A DNA stretch of 64,000 bases from Promethearchaeota archaeon (lineage in GTDB: Archaea; Asgardarchaeota; Lokiarchaeia; Sigyniarchaeales; SOKP01), in NCBI GenBank assembly GCA_016840085.1, contig JAEOTA010000012.1:1-64000 (forward strand). The letters run 5' to 3'. A model generated the notes under the pieces. It was not told the DNA's origin. It did not search any database and was given only the letters and a program-made list of their open reading frames with translations. Both the position numbers and the translations under genes were made by a program. This document shows, one piece after another, positions 30,978 through 40,806 of this stretch (the stretch's first letter is position 1; each line of letters starts with the position of its first letter).

Positions 30978-32381
30978 ATGCCTTTAACAGATTTAAAGTC
31001 AAAATATTCACGAAAAGACTTGAAATTTGGTCCAAGAGATAAAGGTGCAAAATTTGTATCAAAATATTATGAAGGGCATCATAAAGAACCGCATGAAGAT
31101 TTTCTATATGGTTTTTTGTGCTTGATTTATGATGGAATTAATCATATTGACGATTTAAAATCAGAAATGAGAGTTTTCTTTATTTCAGCTACAAAGCAAG
31201 TTGTTATTGAGGATAATGATGTTGAAGAATACATTCAAAAGGCCAAACGGAAAAAATTAATTAAAGTAAATGAAAATCAAACAATTGAACTTACTAAAAG
31301 TGGGAAGGAGTTAGTAGAATTAAGTTATTTCTGGAATTTACATACTTCTTATTGGATGAGATTATTGTTTTCTAAAACTTCGGTATTACTAGTATCAGCA
31401 GGTTGTTTAATTATTCTTTCAGTTTTAAAGATTTTAACAGGACTCCAATTAGGCTCTCAAGGAATGTTAACTGAAGGTTTTGAAAACCTAACAGATCTGA
31501 TAAAAGTTGCAATTATTATCATAATTGGATTAAAACTTAAAAATGACAAGTTAGCAAGTATTTTTATTATCTTATTAATGATGATTACGGGGGTCATGTT
31601 GGTTTGGTCTGGAATTGTAAATCTGCTTAACCCAAAATCGATTGTTCCAACTGTACAAGCTTATTCTATTGGTTTTCTTTCTATAGTTTTGAACGTTTGT
31701 TTAATGTATCTCAAAGGAATGGTTGGAAGAACCTCAGGAAACTTATCGCTTCTAAGTGATTCTAAAGATTCTGCATTAAATGTGAAACTTTCTATAAGTG
31801 TTATTATTGGTTTAACGTTTGCAGTTTTTAAAATCTATTACATTGACGCCATTGTTGGAATAATTATCGCGGGTTTTGTATTTAAAGAAGGAATAGAGTT
31901 TATATCAGAACTAATAAAGAAAGAAGAAGATTTTGATATTACCTCTCTGAAAGTGTATGCAGATACTATTTATGAAAATCGCTTAACCGGGTATATTTTA
32001 GGAAGCATTAGAAGAGAAAATCTTACTCGAGAAAAGCTTATTGCTAATTTTTCTAAGGGGTTGTCAAGGGGGCGTCAATACTACGAAGGATTTGCCGACT
32101 TTTTTTATGATGAATTAGGAGCTATAACTGCAGAAAAACATTTAGATAGATTATTAGAAGGAGGATATATTGAAATTTTGCATAATCAATTAGTTTTAAC
32201 AAGGAAAGGACTACGAGCGTTTTATCGTGCTAAAATGAAAGAATTTAAACAAAGATCCGAAGATATTGAGATGACAGGACATAAAATATTTAAAAGCATA
32301 TCTTGTTTTATTTTTATAACTCTTATAGTTTTACTGATAATATATACTCCAGAAATTAATACCTGGTTAGCTAATCTCTAA
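30978..32381 (+). CDS. CDF-like membrane protein flanked by winged-helix domains
   Basis: Residues about 30-115 form a soluble winged-helix-like domain ending KLIKVNENQTIELTKSGKELVEL. A six-helix core (about 130-315) follows with the cation-diffusion-facilitator pattern SQGMLTEGFENLTDLIKV and SLLSDSKDSALNVKL. A second winged-helix-like region (about 320-430) and a final helix complete the 467 residues. The metal site is altered: the usual HxxxD of helix 5 reads DxxxN. It may sense or move a cation, or be an inactive transporter used as sensor. The double wHTH arrangement is unusual. Confidence 0.65.
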   Translation: MPLTDLKSKYSRKDLKFGPRDKGAKFVSKYYEGHHKEPHEDFLYGFLCLIYDGINHIDDLKSEMRVFFISATKQVVIEDNDVEEYIQKAKRKKLIKVNENQTIELTKSGKELVELSYFWNLHTSYWMRLLFSKTSVLLVSAGCLIILSVLKILTGLQLGSQGMLTEGFENLTDLIKVAIIIIIGLKLKNDKLASIFIILLMMITGVMLVWSGIVNLLNPKSIVPTVQAYSIGFLSIVLNVCLMYLKGMVGRTSGNLSLLSDSKDSALNVKLSISVIIGLTFAVFKIYYIDAIVGIIIAGFVFKEGIEFISELIKKEEDFDITSLKVYADTIYENRLTGYILGSIRRENLTREKLIANFSKGLSRGRQYYEGFADFFYDELGAITAEKHLDRLLEGGYIEILHNQLVLTRKGLRAFYRAKMKEFKQRSEDIEMTGHKIFKSISCFIFITLIVLLIIYTPEINTWLANL

Positions 32382-32404
32382 TATATTAATATAAAAAGGG
32401 TTTG

Positions 32405-33676
32405 TTAATCTTTTTCATTACCGTTCTTATATTTGAAATATTCAGATTCAAGATTAGGAAAGAATTTGTTTTTTCTTCCTTCTTTTTTAATATTTATTAG
32501 ATTTAATTCTTTTAATTTGTTAATGTGATAAAGAATCGTTTTATGATCTACTTTAAATTTTTTAGTAATAAGATTGTTCCATATTCCTGGATGATTTTCA
32601 ATCGTTTCCAATACTTCTAAAGTTAGTTTACTTTTTTGAAGTTTTAAATCAATATTAGAAATAGGATTCTTTTGATAATAGGGAAAGTAAGCAATAAAAT
32701 TCCCTATTCGTTTTTTTCCAATGATCTTATACGTTTCCAAAATATCAAGATGCCAAACCAAATTGCCCGCAGCTAATCCTGTTTTACGTAATAATTCATT
32801 GAAATGAACTCCCGGTTCACTCAAAATTAAATCTATAATGTTATTTCTATTTTCATTTTCTAAAACATCATCTAAGGATAATCGATGAGCTCCTTTCTCA
32901 ATCGGAATCGTTCTTGTTTTTAAGTAACGGAAATAGTCCTTTTTTGAAATTAGTATTGCTAATGCTATAATACCAACAATAATTACTGGTATTGTTATAT
33001 ATACCCATGTATAATCATATTCAACAAGTCCAATTTCTATAAGAGTAATATAATAGTCAGTATTTGCATCAATGTTTAAAAGTGAGCTTTCTAAATAACA
33101 TTCTGAATTTGAAGAGTTTATTTTTTCGTAAGTTTCAATTATTTCCCATGCTTCCTGATCCAATTTAAATAGTGCTAATGAATAAGAAGCATCCGAATTT
33201 AACCCATATTGAGAAGTTTTTAGATATTGGATAGTAAGATTGCTAATTGTAACGTTTGATTTGAAATTGAAAACTAAATCATATTGAAATCTAATTTTTT
33301 TTTCTCCTTGTTTTGGATCTTGTGGTTGTTTTATTAAACCAAAATTTTTCAAACTACTCTTAGATGTAATATTTAGAGAAAGTGGATTTTCATTAGTAAT
33401 AACAAAAGAGGTTTGTTTGTTAGCACTTCCATTTTCATATTCTATATAAAGATCTAAAAGGGTATTTGAGGAGATTTCAAACGTAATATTGTTTAAGAAT
33501 TGATACGAGACTCTTTCATATGGCTGAATTCTATCTTCAGTCCAGAATCCAGGAATGTTCTTATTTTTGGCAGCTTTAGCATAACAAATGAAAAGAGTGT
33601 AATTAAATAGAATTAAGAATAAAATAATTGCACAGACAATTTGAGTTTTCCATTTAATAGTATTATAAAAAACCAA
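32405..33676 (-). CDS. Membrane-anchored winged-helix regulator
   Basis: A TTG start gives 423 residues. An N-terminal signal or anchor helix (IVCAIILFLILFNYTLFICYA) precedes an outer beta-rich domain, a membrane helix near residues 228-246, and a cytosolic part with two winged helices (LSEPGVHFNELLRKTGLAAGN and ENHPGIWNNLITKKFKVDHK). Such one-component membrane regulators are common in archaea. The gene lies 86 bases downstream of a surface-protein gene on the same strand, so a sensor and its target or partner is plausible. Confidence 0.75.
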   Translation of the reverse strand: MVFYNTIKWKTQIVCAIILFLILFNYTLFICYAKAAKNKNIPGFWTEDRIQPYERVSYQFLNNITFEISSNTLLDLYIEYENGSANKQTSFVITNENPLSLNITSKSSLKNFGLIKQPQDPKQGEKKIRFQYDLVFNFKSNVTISNLTIQYLKTSQYGLNSDASYSLALFKLDQEAWEIIETYEKINSSNSECYLESSLLNIDANTDYYITLIEIGLVEYDYTWVYITIPVIIVGIIALAILISKKDYFRYLKTRTIPIEKGAHRLSLDDVLENENRNNIIDLILSEPGVHFNELLRKTGLAAGNLVWHLDILETYKIIGKKRIGNFIAYFPYYQKNPISNIDLKLQKSKLTLEVLETIENHPGIWNNLITKKFKVDHKTILYHINKLKELNLINIKKEGRKNKFFPNLESEYFKYKNGNEKD

Positions 33677-33762
33677 TTAATATCAATTTCTTATGTTTTA
33701 AATTAAATAAATAAAAATTTTAAAAAAAAAAATGTGTTATTAATAAAATTCATTCATATTAA

Positions 33763-34446
33763 TTATTTCCTTTTCTTAAGATATATTGTTATTCCTAATA
33801 TTACTACAATGCCTACTACGACTCCAACAATAACGTATATCATGGTTAAATCTTCTGATTCAGGGATTAGTACAGTCCATGTTGAAAAATGATTAGTATC
33901 ACAAACTAAATATCCATTTTGTAGTGAAGTTGGAACCGTAACCCATTCTTCAGTACTTTCATCGTAATATGCCCATTCCGCGTTTTGATTTCTGTTATTT
34001 GCTTCTATTTTAAGCTTCGCTTGACAAGAATCATTGCATTGAATTGACACGCAAAATCCCTCTTCATATCTGAAGCGATTTCGATTTCTCACTCGATACG
34101 TATGACCTTTCTGTAATCCAAGTTGGATTTGTTCTTCTGTGCAAGTCATATTCATGTGAAGATCATTTTCTGCATCTATTTCAATTTCAAAATTCTTTGC
34201 TCCAATTTTCATTGCTTCACAACTAATATTTAACTCAATATTAACATTACAGTTAAAAGTTAACCTTGTTCTCTCCCGAAATTGTAATTGAGTTCTGTTT
34301 TCAGCTTGAATTCGAGTTTGAATTGTATCTCCAGGAACATCAATGGGCGATTGCCCATTAGCTGCCATCGTATTCATCGAATAAAATGAAATAAATATTG
34401 AAAGAACTACTACACCAAAAAGTATTTTTTTAAATTTGTTTGACAT
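33763..34446 (-). CDS. Secreted membrane-anchored protein, cysteine-containing
   Basis: Protein of 227 residues with signal peptide (about 1-28), an outer domain of about 160 residues containing seven cysteines, and a C-terminal membrane helix (MIYVIVGVVVGIVVILGITIYL) followed by KKRK. GYLVCDTNHFSTWTVL before the anchor is a motif shared by many archaeal surface proteins. The middle part is rich in Arg, Asn and Gln. No enzyme motif is seen. It is the upstream neighbour of the membrane-anchored regulator. Confidence 0.7.
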   Translation of the reverse strand: MSNKFKKILFGVVVLSIFISFYSMNTMAANGQSPIDVPGDTIQTRIQAENRTQLQFRERTRLTFNCNVNIELNISCEAMKIGAKNFEIEIDAENDLHMNMTCTEEQIQLGLQKGHTYRVRNRNRFRYEEGFCVSIQCNDSCQAKLKIEANNRNQNAEWAYYDESTEEWVTVPTSLQNGYLVCDTNHFSTWTVLIPESEDLTMIYVIVGVVVGIVVILGITIYLKKRK

Positions 34447-34685
34447 TTTATAAACACCTAAACTTATCTATGGAATAAAAAGGGAATGATATAAAAAGCT
34501 TTGAGGAATAATTTTCCCCATTTGAAAAATAAGATATAAAGATGTTTTGAAAGGCTTTTTTTAATCTATATTTGAGGTATAGTAATGTCAAATTAAATAA
34601 GCATCAAAGTGAAGGTAGTAGAAAGATTTTTAAAATAACAAATAATTTAATGTTATAATATAAAATTCTAATGGGATAAAATAGA
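34447..34685. other. AT-rich region upstream of the leu leader
   Basis: The stretch between the surface-protein start and the leader ORF contains no gene. It should hold both divergent promoters. I see TATA-like runs but no clear operator. Confidence 0.4.
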
Positions 34686-34796
34686 ATGAAAACACTTCAA
34701 GATTTAGAAACTTATTCCTTTAGCAATTATTTGAAGTCTCATTCTTCATTAGAATTGTGCCCAAGTGTATTAAGCTTACACTTATTATTATTATGA
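34686..34796 (+). promoter_or_regulatory. Leucine-rich leader peptide ORF upstream of the leu operon
   Basis: ATG at 34686 opens 36 codons ending in VLSLHLLLL and TGA; eleven codons are Leu, the last four being consecutive TTA. A 7-base inverted repeat AAGTGTA (34763-34769) / TACACTT (34777-34783) lies inside the Leu-codon stretch. A long stem-loop follows at 34799-34854. Position just before a leuA-type operon and codon content are those of an attenuation leader peptide. Such control is not well documented in archaea, so the function is inference; only GGGAT serves as possible Shine-Dalgarno. Confidence 0.6.
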
Positions 34797-34798
34797 AA

Positions 34799-34854
34799 AA
34801 CCTTCTTTATTTTTGAAGACGTATCTTTATTTCCTTCATAAAAATAAGAAGGTT
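34799..34854 (+). promoter_or_regulatory. Long stem-loop between leader ORF and leuA
   Basis: The arms 34799-34818 (AACCTTCTTTATTTTTGAAG) and 34834-34854 (right arm ending GAAGGTT) pair over about 19 bases with one bulged T on the left and two bulged bases on the right, around a 15-base loop. It starts two bases after the leader stop codon and ends 36 bases before the leuA ATG. It could be a terminator-like or translation-masking hairpin; no U-tract follows. Confidence 0.6.
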
Positions 34855-34890
34855 ATTAACTTTAAAAGAAATTTAAATAGGTTAAATGAA

Positions 34891-36513
34891 ATGAATGAAA
34901 AAAGCGATATTATGGTTTCCGATATGATGGAAAAAATTCGAGGGACATTAATCCTACCCAAAAAAGCATATTTCTTCGATACTACTCTTCGTGATGGAGA
35001 ACAAACTCCAGGAATTAGCTTTCCACTAAAAGAAAAAATATCTATTGCCCAATCATTAAATGAACTGGGTATAGATGTAATTGAGGCAGGATTTCCAGTC
35101 ATTTCACAAGGCGATTTTGAAGCCTGCAAGGAAATTGCGAAACTTGGTTTAGATTCAGAAGTAATAGGATTAGCTCGTATTAAGAAGATTGATATTGATA
35201 AGGTTATTGAAGCAGATATGGATTCAATTCATGTATTTATTGCAACTTCAGACTTACACTTGAAAGAAAAGCTAAAAATGACCAGAGAAGAAGTTGTCGA
35301 TAATGTTAAAGAATTGATATCTTACGCCAAAGAACATTATTCTGAGATTCAGTTTTCAGCTGAAGATGCAACACGTTCAGACTTAGACTATTTAATCAAG
35401 GTTAATCAAACTGCTGTTGAAAGCGGAGCTACTCGAATTAACATACCTGATACTGTTGGAACAATATCTCCAACCGCATTTGGATATATTGTTAGGAAAA
35501 ATTATGAATTATTGCCTAAAGATGTACGGATTGCGGTGCACTGCCATAATGATTTTGGATTAGCTGTGGCAAATACAATAGCGGGATTTGAAAATGGTGC
35601 TTCAGAAGCTCAAACAACAATATTAGGGTTAGGTGAGAGAGCAGGAAATGCGTCGTTTGAAGAAACTGCTATGTCTCTTTATGCGCTATATCAAATCCCA
35701 ATGCAGATAAATACAAGATTGATTTTTCCAACAGCAAAATTAGTTGAAAGCCTATGCGGGGGGAAAGTATCTATTGGTAGATTGACCCCGTTAATTGGTC
35801 AGAATGCATTTGCACACGAATCAGGTATTCACGCTCATGCAATGATTCAACATGCTCGTGCATACGAACCTATAACACCCGAATTAATAGGGATTAGACG
35901 TTCTGACAATGTTGAAGAAATAATTAAACAATCAATAAAATTGGGAAAACATACAGGAGGTCATGCACTTAAAGCAAAATTAGAAGATTTAGGTGTTCAT
36001 ACTACAGACGTTCAATTTTCCAATATTATGGATCATGTTAAAGCTTTTGGAGATAAAGGACATGAGGTAACGGAAGAAGATTTCTATGCAATTTTAAAGG
36101 ATGTTTTCGAAGAACTACCCGAAGAAGATCAATTCGTAAAACTCGAAGAATTAACAGTCCTAACTGGATCTATTACTCCCACTTCTACTGTACGTTTAAA
36201 AATTGATGATAATGGAAATAGTATTGAGAAGGTAGCCTCATCAATAGGAGTTGGCCCTGTAGATGCATCAGTTAATGCTATTATTAAATGTTTTGAGCCA
36301 ATGAGTAAAATTAAGCTATTAAATTATCAAATTGATGCTATAACGGGGGGAACTGAAGCATTAGGACATACTACTATTGAAATAATGGATATAGAAAGCA
36401 ATCACATTGTAAAAACAAGTGCAACTCATGAAGATATCGTGATGAGCTCAGTTTTATCATTACTAAAAGGACTTAACCTTATAGTCAAGAAAAAAAACTC
36501 ATCTAGCAATTAA
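34891..36513 (+). CDS. leuA: 2-isopropylmalate synthase-type enzyme (LeuA/CimA/homocitrate synthase family)
   Basis: DRE-TIM acyltransferase that condenses acetyl-CoA with a 2-oxoacid. TTLRDGEQTPGISF, the HCHNDFGLAVANT metal-binding block and GLGERAGNASFEE are present. The C-terminal 140 residues form the LeuA dimerisation/feedback domain (VLTGSITPTSTVRLKID). I place the start at ATG 34891; the open frame to a TTG at 34813 would run through the leader stem-loop. LeuA, citramalate synthase and homocitrate synthase are hard to separate by eye, but the leucine-rich leader ORF supports LeuA. LeuC- and LeuD-type genes follow. Confidence 0.85.
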   Translation: MNEKSDIMVSDMMEKIRGTLILPKKAYFFDTTLRDGEQTPGISFPLKEKISIAQSLNELGIDVIEAGFPVISQGDFEACKEIAKLGLDSEVIGLARIKKIDIDKVIEADMDSIHVFIATSDLHLKEKLKMTREEVVDNVKELISYAKEHYSEIQFSAEDATRSDLDYLIKVNQTAVESGATRINIPDTVGTISPTAFGYIVRKNYELLPKDVRIAVHCHNDFGLAVANTIAGFENGASEAQTTILGLGERAGNASFEETAMSLYALYQIPMQINTRLIFPTAKLVESLCGGKVSIGRLTPLIGQNAFAHESGIHAHAMIQHARAYEPITPELIGIRRSDNVEEIIKQSIKLGKHTGGHALKAKLEDLGVHTTDVQFSNIMDHVKAFGDKGHEVTEEDFYAILKDVFEELPEEDQFVKLEELTVLTGSITPTSTVRLKIDDNGNSIEKVASSIGVGPVDASVNAIIKCFEPMSKIKLLNYQIDAITGGTEALGHTTIEIMDIESNHIVKTSATHEDIVMSSVLSLLKGLNLIVKKKNSSSN

Positions 36514-36581
36514 TAAAACCTCTAATATATGTATAAGTTAATCTATGGATTACTATTAAGCAAAGGTAAGGTAAAGAAAAT

Positions 36582-37856
36582 ATGGAGTTAACAATAACAG
36601 AGAAAATTCTGAGAGCCCATTGTGACAATAAGTCTGCTGTTGCCGGAGATTTTATTTTAGCTAATGTTGATAAATGTTTAGCAAATGATATTACTGCTCC
36701 TATTGCAATTGATGTTTTTGAAAAGATAATTAAAGGATCAGAGAAAGGTCTTTTTGATAAAAACAAAATAATTTTGACTCCTGATCATTTTACGCCAAAC
36801 AAAGATATTGCCTCAGCAGAACAGTGTAAAATACTTAGAGATTTTGCTTATAAATATAACATTTTAAATTATTTTGAAGTCGGTCATGGGGGAATTGAAC
36901 ATTGCCTTATACCAGAGCAAGGATTAGTAGGACCAGGAGATGTCTTTATTGGTGCCGACTCCCATACTTGCACATACGGCGCACTTGGTGCTTTTTCTAC
37001 CGGTGTTGGTTCTACAGATTTAGGTGTAGCAATGGCTTTAGGAAAATGTTGGCTTAAAATACCTGAATCAATAAAAATTATTTTTTCTGGCAATTTAAAT
37101 CAATGGGTTTCTGGAAAAGATTTAATTTTATTTACTATTGGTCAAATAGGTGTTGATGGAGCTACTTATAAAGCTATAGAATTCACCGGACATGTTGTTA
37201 ATACTCTATCCATAGATAATAGATTTACGATGTGTAATATGGTAATTGAAGCAGGGGCTAAAAATGGGATAATAGAGCCTGACAAAATTACAAGAGATTA
37301 TCTGAAAGAGATTGGAAATTCTAAATATAAAGTGTATAAAAGTGATAAAGATGCAGAATATATTGATGTTATAGAATTCGAATGTAAAACTATTGAACCT
37401 CAAATTGCTTTACCTCCTTCACCTGAAAATTCAAAACCAATTTCAGAAGTAAATAATATGAGAATAGAAATAGATCAATCTGTGATAGGCTCTTGTACAA
37501 ATGGTCGATTGGAAGATTTGAAAATTGCTGCTAGTATTTTAAAGAATCTCAAAATTCATCATGATGTTAGGTGTATTATTATTCCAGGAACTCAAAATAT
37601 TTATCTTCAAGCATTAAAAGAAGGATTAATAGAGATTTTTATTAATGCTGGCGCTATTGTTTTACCTCCCACTTGTGGTCCTTGTTTAGGAGGGCATATG
37701 GGGGTTCTTGCTGCTGGAGAAAGAGCCATTTCAACAACGAATAGAAACTTTTCAGGTAGGATGGGCCATATAGAAAGTGAGGTATATTTATCAAATCCTG
37801 CAATTGCTACTGCTTCAGCCATTAAAGGATATATTACATCACCAGATTTTATTTAA
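36582..37856 (+). CDS. leuC: 3-isopropylmalate dehydratase large subunit (LeuC/HacA type)
   Basis: Aconitase-family large subunit, 424 residues. The 4Fe-4S cysteines lie in IGSCTNGR and [12 protein letters not shown], and [13 protein letters not shown] is the substrate-binding block. It isomerises 2-isopropylmalate with the small subunit encoded ten bases downstream. The archaeal length and order match LeuC and homoaconitase alike. It follows leuA at 68 bases, in one operon. Confidence 0.88.
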   Translation: MELTITEKILRAHCDNKSAVAGDFILANVDKCLANDITAPIAIDVFEKIIKGSEKGLFDKNKIILTPDHFTPNKDIASAEQCKILRDFAYKYNILNYFEVGHGGIEHCLIPEQGLVGPGDVFIGADSHTCTYGALGAFSTGVGSTDLGVAMALGKCWLKIPESIKIIFSGNLNQWVSGKDLILFTIGQIGVDGATYKAIEFTGHVVNTLSIDNRFTMCNMVIEAGAKNGIIEPDKITRDYLKEIGNSKYKVYKSDKDAEYIDVIEFECKTIEPQIALPPSPENSKPISEVNNMRIEIDQSVIGSCTNGRLEDLKIAASILKNLKIHHDVRCIIIPGTQNIYLQALKEGLIEIFINAGAIVLPPTCGPCLGGHMGVLAAGERAISTTNRNFSGRMGHIESEVYLSNPAIATASAIKGYITSPDFI

Positions 37857-37866
37857 GGTTGATAAT

Positions 37867-38376
37867 ATGATTGGAAAAGTTATAAAATATGATATAAAAG
37901 ATATAAATACAGACTTAATCATTCCAGCTAGATATTTGACTATGTCTGAACCTGAATATCTAGCTAAACATTGTATGGAAGATTTAGACGCTAAATTTAT
38001 TCATAAAGCAAAAAAATTCGGTTATACAATAATGGTTGCTGGAGCTAATTTTGGATGCGGATCAAGCAGAGAACAAGCACCAATTGCTCTTAAAGCAGCA
38101 GGAATTCAATGTATAATCGCCCCCTCGTTTGCAAGAATATTTTTTAGAAATTCTGTAAATATAGGGGTGCCTATAATTGAATTTAATAAGATTGAGAACA
38201 TAAATACTAATGATGTTTTAGAAATAATATTTACAGAAGGAATCATTAAGGATACTTCCACTAAGAAGGAATATCAAGTAAAAAAAATATCTTCTTTCTT
38301 ACAAGAAATAATATCTGCTAATGGTTTGATAAATTACGCTAGAAGTAAAATTTTGGGGAAATCCATTATTAAATAA
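37867..38376 (+). CDS. leuD: 3-isopropylmalate dehydratase small subunit (LeuD/HacB type)
   Basis: Swivel-domain subunit of 169 residues from ATG 37867; the longer frame from 37777 overlaps leuC and is not used. NTDLIIPARYLT and GANFGCGSSREQAPIALKAAGI are the family blocks. The substrate-specificity loop reads YLTM. In studied methanogens YLR favours homoaconitase and YLV isopropylmalate isomerase, so Thr leaves the choice open. The gene overlaps nothing and ends the operon; leuB is not in this window. Confidence 0.87.
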   Translation: MIGKVIKYDIKDINTDLIIPARYLTMSEPEYLAKHCMEDLDAKFIHKAKKFGYTIMVAGANFGCGSSREQAPIALKAAGIQCIIAPSFARIFFRNSVNIGVPIIEFNKIENINTNDVLEIIFTEGIIKDTSTKKEYQVKKISSFLQEIISANGLINYARSKILGKSIIK

Positions 38377-38550
38377 AATTAAATGCAAGATATTCTGTGA
38401 AATTCATAAAAAATTCAAATTTATTGAACTTTAAGTTATTTTTATAATTTTGAAAATATTATTAAAGATATTCAAATTAAAATATTATAATTCATCTTAA
38501 GTTTAATTTAATTTGAATTTCAAATTCATAGTATTTATGGAGATAAATTT

Positions 38551-40806
38551 ATGTCTTTAAAAGAATTTACGAAGGAAGTATTCACTCGATATGGTTTTAC
38601 TGAAGAACATATCAATATCTATTTAGTCTATTTAAGAGTTCCACGTGCTACCACTTCTGAAGTGTATATGACTCTTGTTGAAGAGTATGGAGATTTGCAG
38701 TATGAGACTGTGGCAGAAGTCACCAATTGGTTAGTTGAAAAAGGCTTCCTAAAAAAAATTGAAGGAATAGTTGATAGATATATCCCTCTTGAACCTTTCT
38801 TTGAATTATTTACTAATGAATCCGAAATCTTTAGAAATGAAATTGCAAAAATAAAAGATAATATTTTAGGAGATCAATCTAGTCGTTTTGAGAAACTCGA
38901 AGGAATACAAAATAAAAGCCTTCAAGAGATCGAAAAAGCAGTAGATACTCAAATTAAGGATTTTTTCGAAGATTCAGATGCAAAAAATAATACTAAAAAG
39001 AATCGAATTGAACGTGCTACAAATCGATTTACAGAAACTACCAAAGCTCTTGAAAATAATATACATACAATTACGGATACATTAAACGCAAATCTAAAAA
39101 GTATATCTGGATCAAGCGTTAGTAACAATGAAACTGAGATAAATAAAACTAAAGAAAATTTAACTACTTTAATCCAGAATTTGTTGAATGATTTTTCAAC
39201 ACGAGTTGAAAACTTAGATAAAGAATTAAAAATGGATCTTGATGAACATGTAGAAAGGCATAAAAATATTGCAAATCAGCTAAAACCGAAAATGGAACAA
39301 ATTTTAGAGAAATATCTAGAGCGAATGGATAAAGTTGTTACAGATCTAAAAGAAAGGATTTCAAATATATTAAAAGAACATACAACCCATGTTAAAAACA
39401 CTACAGACACCTTACAAATGAATTTAAAAGCTAGTGTTGATGATAGACACAGAACGCTTACTGATCAGACTAATGATTTTAAAAGCATGACTTTAACACT
39501 AATTGACAACTTACTTGAACACGCGAATAGATTTACTGATTTTTCTGAAGATATGGCTAAAAAGGGATTTTTTTGGATGGGAAAAAAGAAAAAATACAAA
39601 GCAAGACATGAAACCACCATACAAAGCATTTTAACTTACACTGAGCCAATGAAAGATGGGTTCATTAAAGTAAGTGACGATTATGTTCAAAATACAAGGA
39701 ATACTACGGATGAAATAAAAACTGACGTTACAAATATAATGTCAACTGAACATGAAAATCTAGCCACTGAAACTAATGATTTAGATTATAAAACTCAAGA
39801 AACTATTGATGCTCAATTAGAAACGTTAGCTACAGATATGGCTGGAGAAGTTGATGATACATTACAAAGTGGTATCAAAGATTGCTCTGATACGACCCTT
39901 AAATTAAAAGATTCTCTAGAGAACTCTCTAAAACAACATCATCGACAATATGATGAAGCCATCACCAATCATAGAGAAGGTTCGTTGAGACACTACACAA
40001 ATTTCGATACTGAAATTAAGAAAATCAATGCTGATTGGACAAGAGAAGTCGATACTAATTTTACTAATGGCAAAAGAGATTGTACAGAAAAAATTAATAG
40101 TGAAATTAGTCTATGGAATACTGAATCGAGAGATATGGACATGATGTTAACTGATATGTTGGGTGGCCACAAATCAAAATATGAGCAAAACGCAAAAACC
40201 CTGCAAAATAGTTTATCAAATACCACTCGGGATACCATTCAAAATGTAAAAGATGCTATTGCCGATTTTACCCTCCAATTTATGAATTCAATTGATGATG
40301 CAACTGAACTGGGTGAAAATGATGAAGAAAAATTAAAAGATATTCATCATGCTTCTAGCTCAATCCCAGAAATATCTAAGGTTACATCTTGGCAGGTAAT
40401 CGGTAGGCAAGCTATGATTAATGCAATGAAAGACGCAATCTATCGAGTCAAATCTTCAATTATCATTGTTACTCCTGTTGTAGTCCCTGAAATCTTACAA
40501 GTTGTTTCTGAATATGCTTTTCAAAAGAAAGCTGCTAGATTTATGCTCACTTCACATTTTGACCTTCAGACTTACTCTGGAATAATTAAAAAAATGCAAC
40601 AATTAGGAAATATACAATTTCGCCAACTGCAGACAGCAGCCGATTTTTACGCCTTAACCCGCGATGCAGAAGAAGTAATACTCTGTCCCCATTCAGAGAA
40701 AGAATCAGAGATGATCGCGGTTGTTTCTAATCAGACAGCATATTCTATTTTGTACAGCCAGTTTATAGGTCCTATTTTTCAAGCGAATAGTAGGCCGATT
40801 AAGTAA
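38551..40806 (+). CDS. TrmB-like protein with very long coiled-coil insertion
   Basis: The first 75 residues are a TrmB-type winged helix (RYGFTEEHINIYLVYLRVPRATTSEVYM, then NWLVEKGFLKKIEG). About residues 85-610 are predicted almost wholly helical coiled coil rich in Thr, Asp and Lys, with no membrane segment beyond a short KGFFWMGKKKK. The last 135 residues resemble the TrmB C-terminal PLD-like domain (AIYRVKSSIIIVTPVVVP, then RFMLTSHFDLQTY). Ordinary TrmB proteins are 250-350 residues, so the rod is an extra 450. It might link DNA to a structural or signalling partner. Role unknown. Confidence 0.65.
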   Translation: MSLKEFTKEVFTRYGFTEEHINIYLVYLRVPRATTSEVYMTLVEEYGDLQYETVAEVTNWLVEKGFLKKIEGIVDRYIPLEPFFELFTNESEIFRNEIAKIKDNILGDQSSRFEKLEGIQNKSLQEIEKAVDTQIKDFFEDSDAKNNTKKNRIERATNRFTETTKALENNIHTITDTLNANLKSISGSSVSNNETEINKTKENLTTLIQNLLNDFSTRVENLDKELKMDLDEHVERHKNIANQLKPKMEQILEKYLERMDKVVTDLKERISNILKEHTTHVKNTTDTLQMNLKASVDDRHRTLTDQTNDFKSMTLTLIDNLLEHANRFTDFSEDMAKKGFFWMGKKKKYKARHETTIQSILTYTEPMKDGFIKVSDDYVQNTRNTTDEIKTDVTNIMSTEHENLATETNDLDYKTQETIDAQLETLATDMAGEVDDTLQSGIKDCSDTTLKLKDSLENSLKQHHRQYDEAITNHREGSLRHYTNFDTEIKKINADWTREVDTNFTNGKRDCTEKINSEISLWNTESRDMDMMLTDMLGGHKSKYEQNAKTLQNSLSNTTRDTIQNVKDAIADFTLQFMNSIDDATELGENDEEKLKDIHHASSSIPEISKVTSWQVIGRQAMINAMKDAIYRVKSSIIIVTPVVVPEILQVVSEYAFQKKAARFMLTSHFDLQTYSGIIKKMQQLGNIQFRQLQTAADFYALTRDAEEVILCPHSEKESEMIAVVSNQTAYSILYSQFIGPIFQANSRPIK

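Noticed and set aside
34813..34890. TTG-initiated extension of leuA
   Set aside because: It runs through the stem-loop and codes basic, unconserved residues; ATG 34891 fits the family.
37777..37866. Upstream start of leuD overlapping leuC
   Set aside because: The family start MIGKVIKYDIKDINTD is at 37867; the extra residues are leuC read out of frame.
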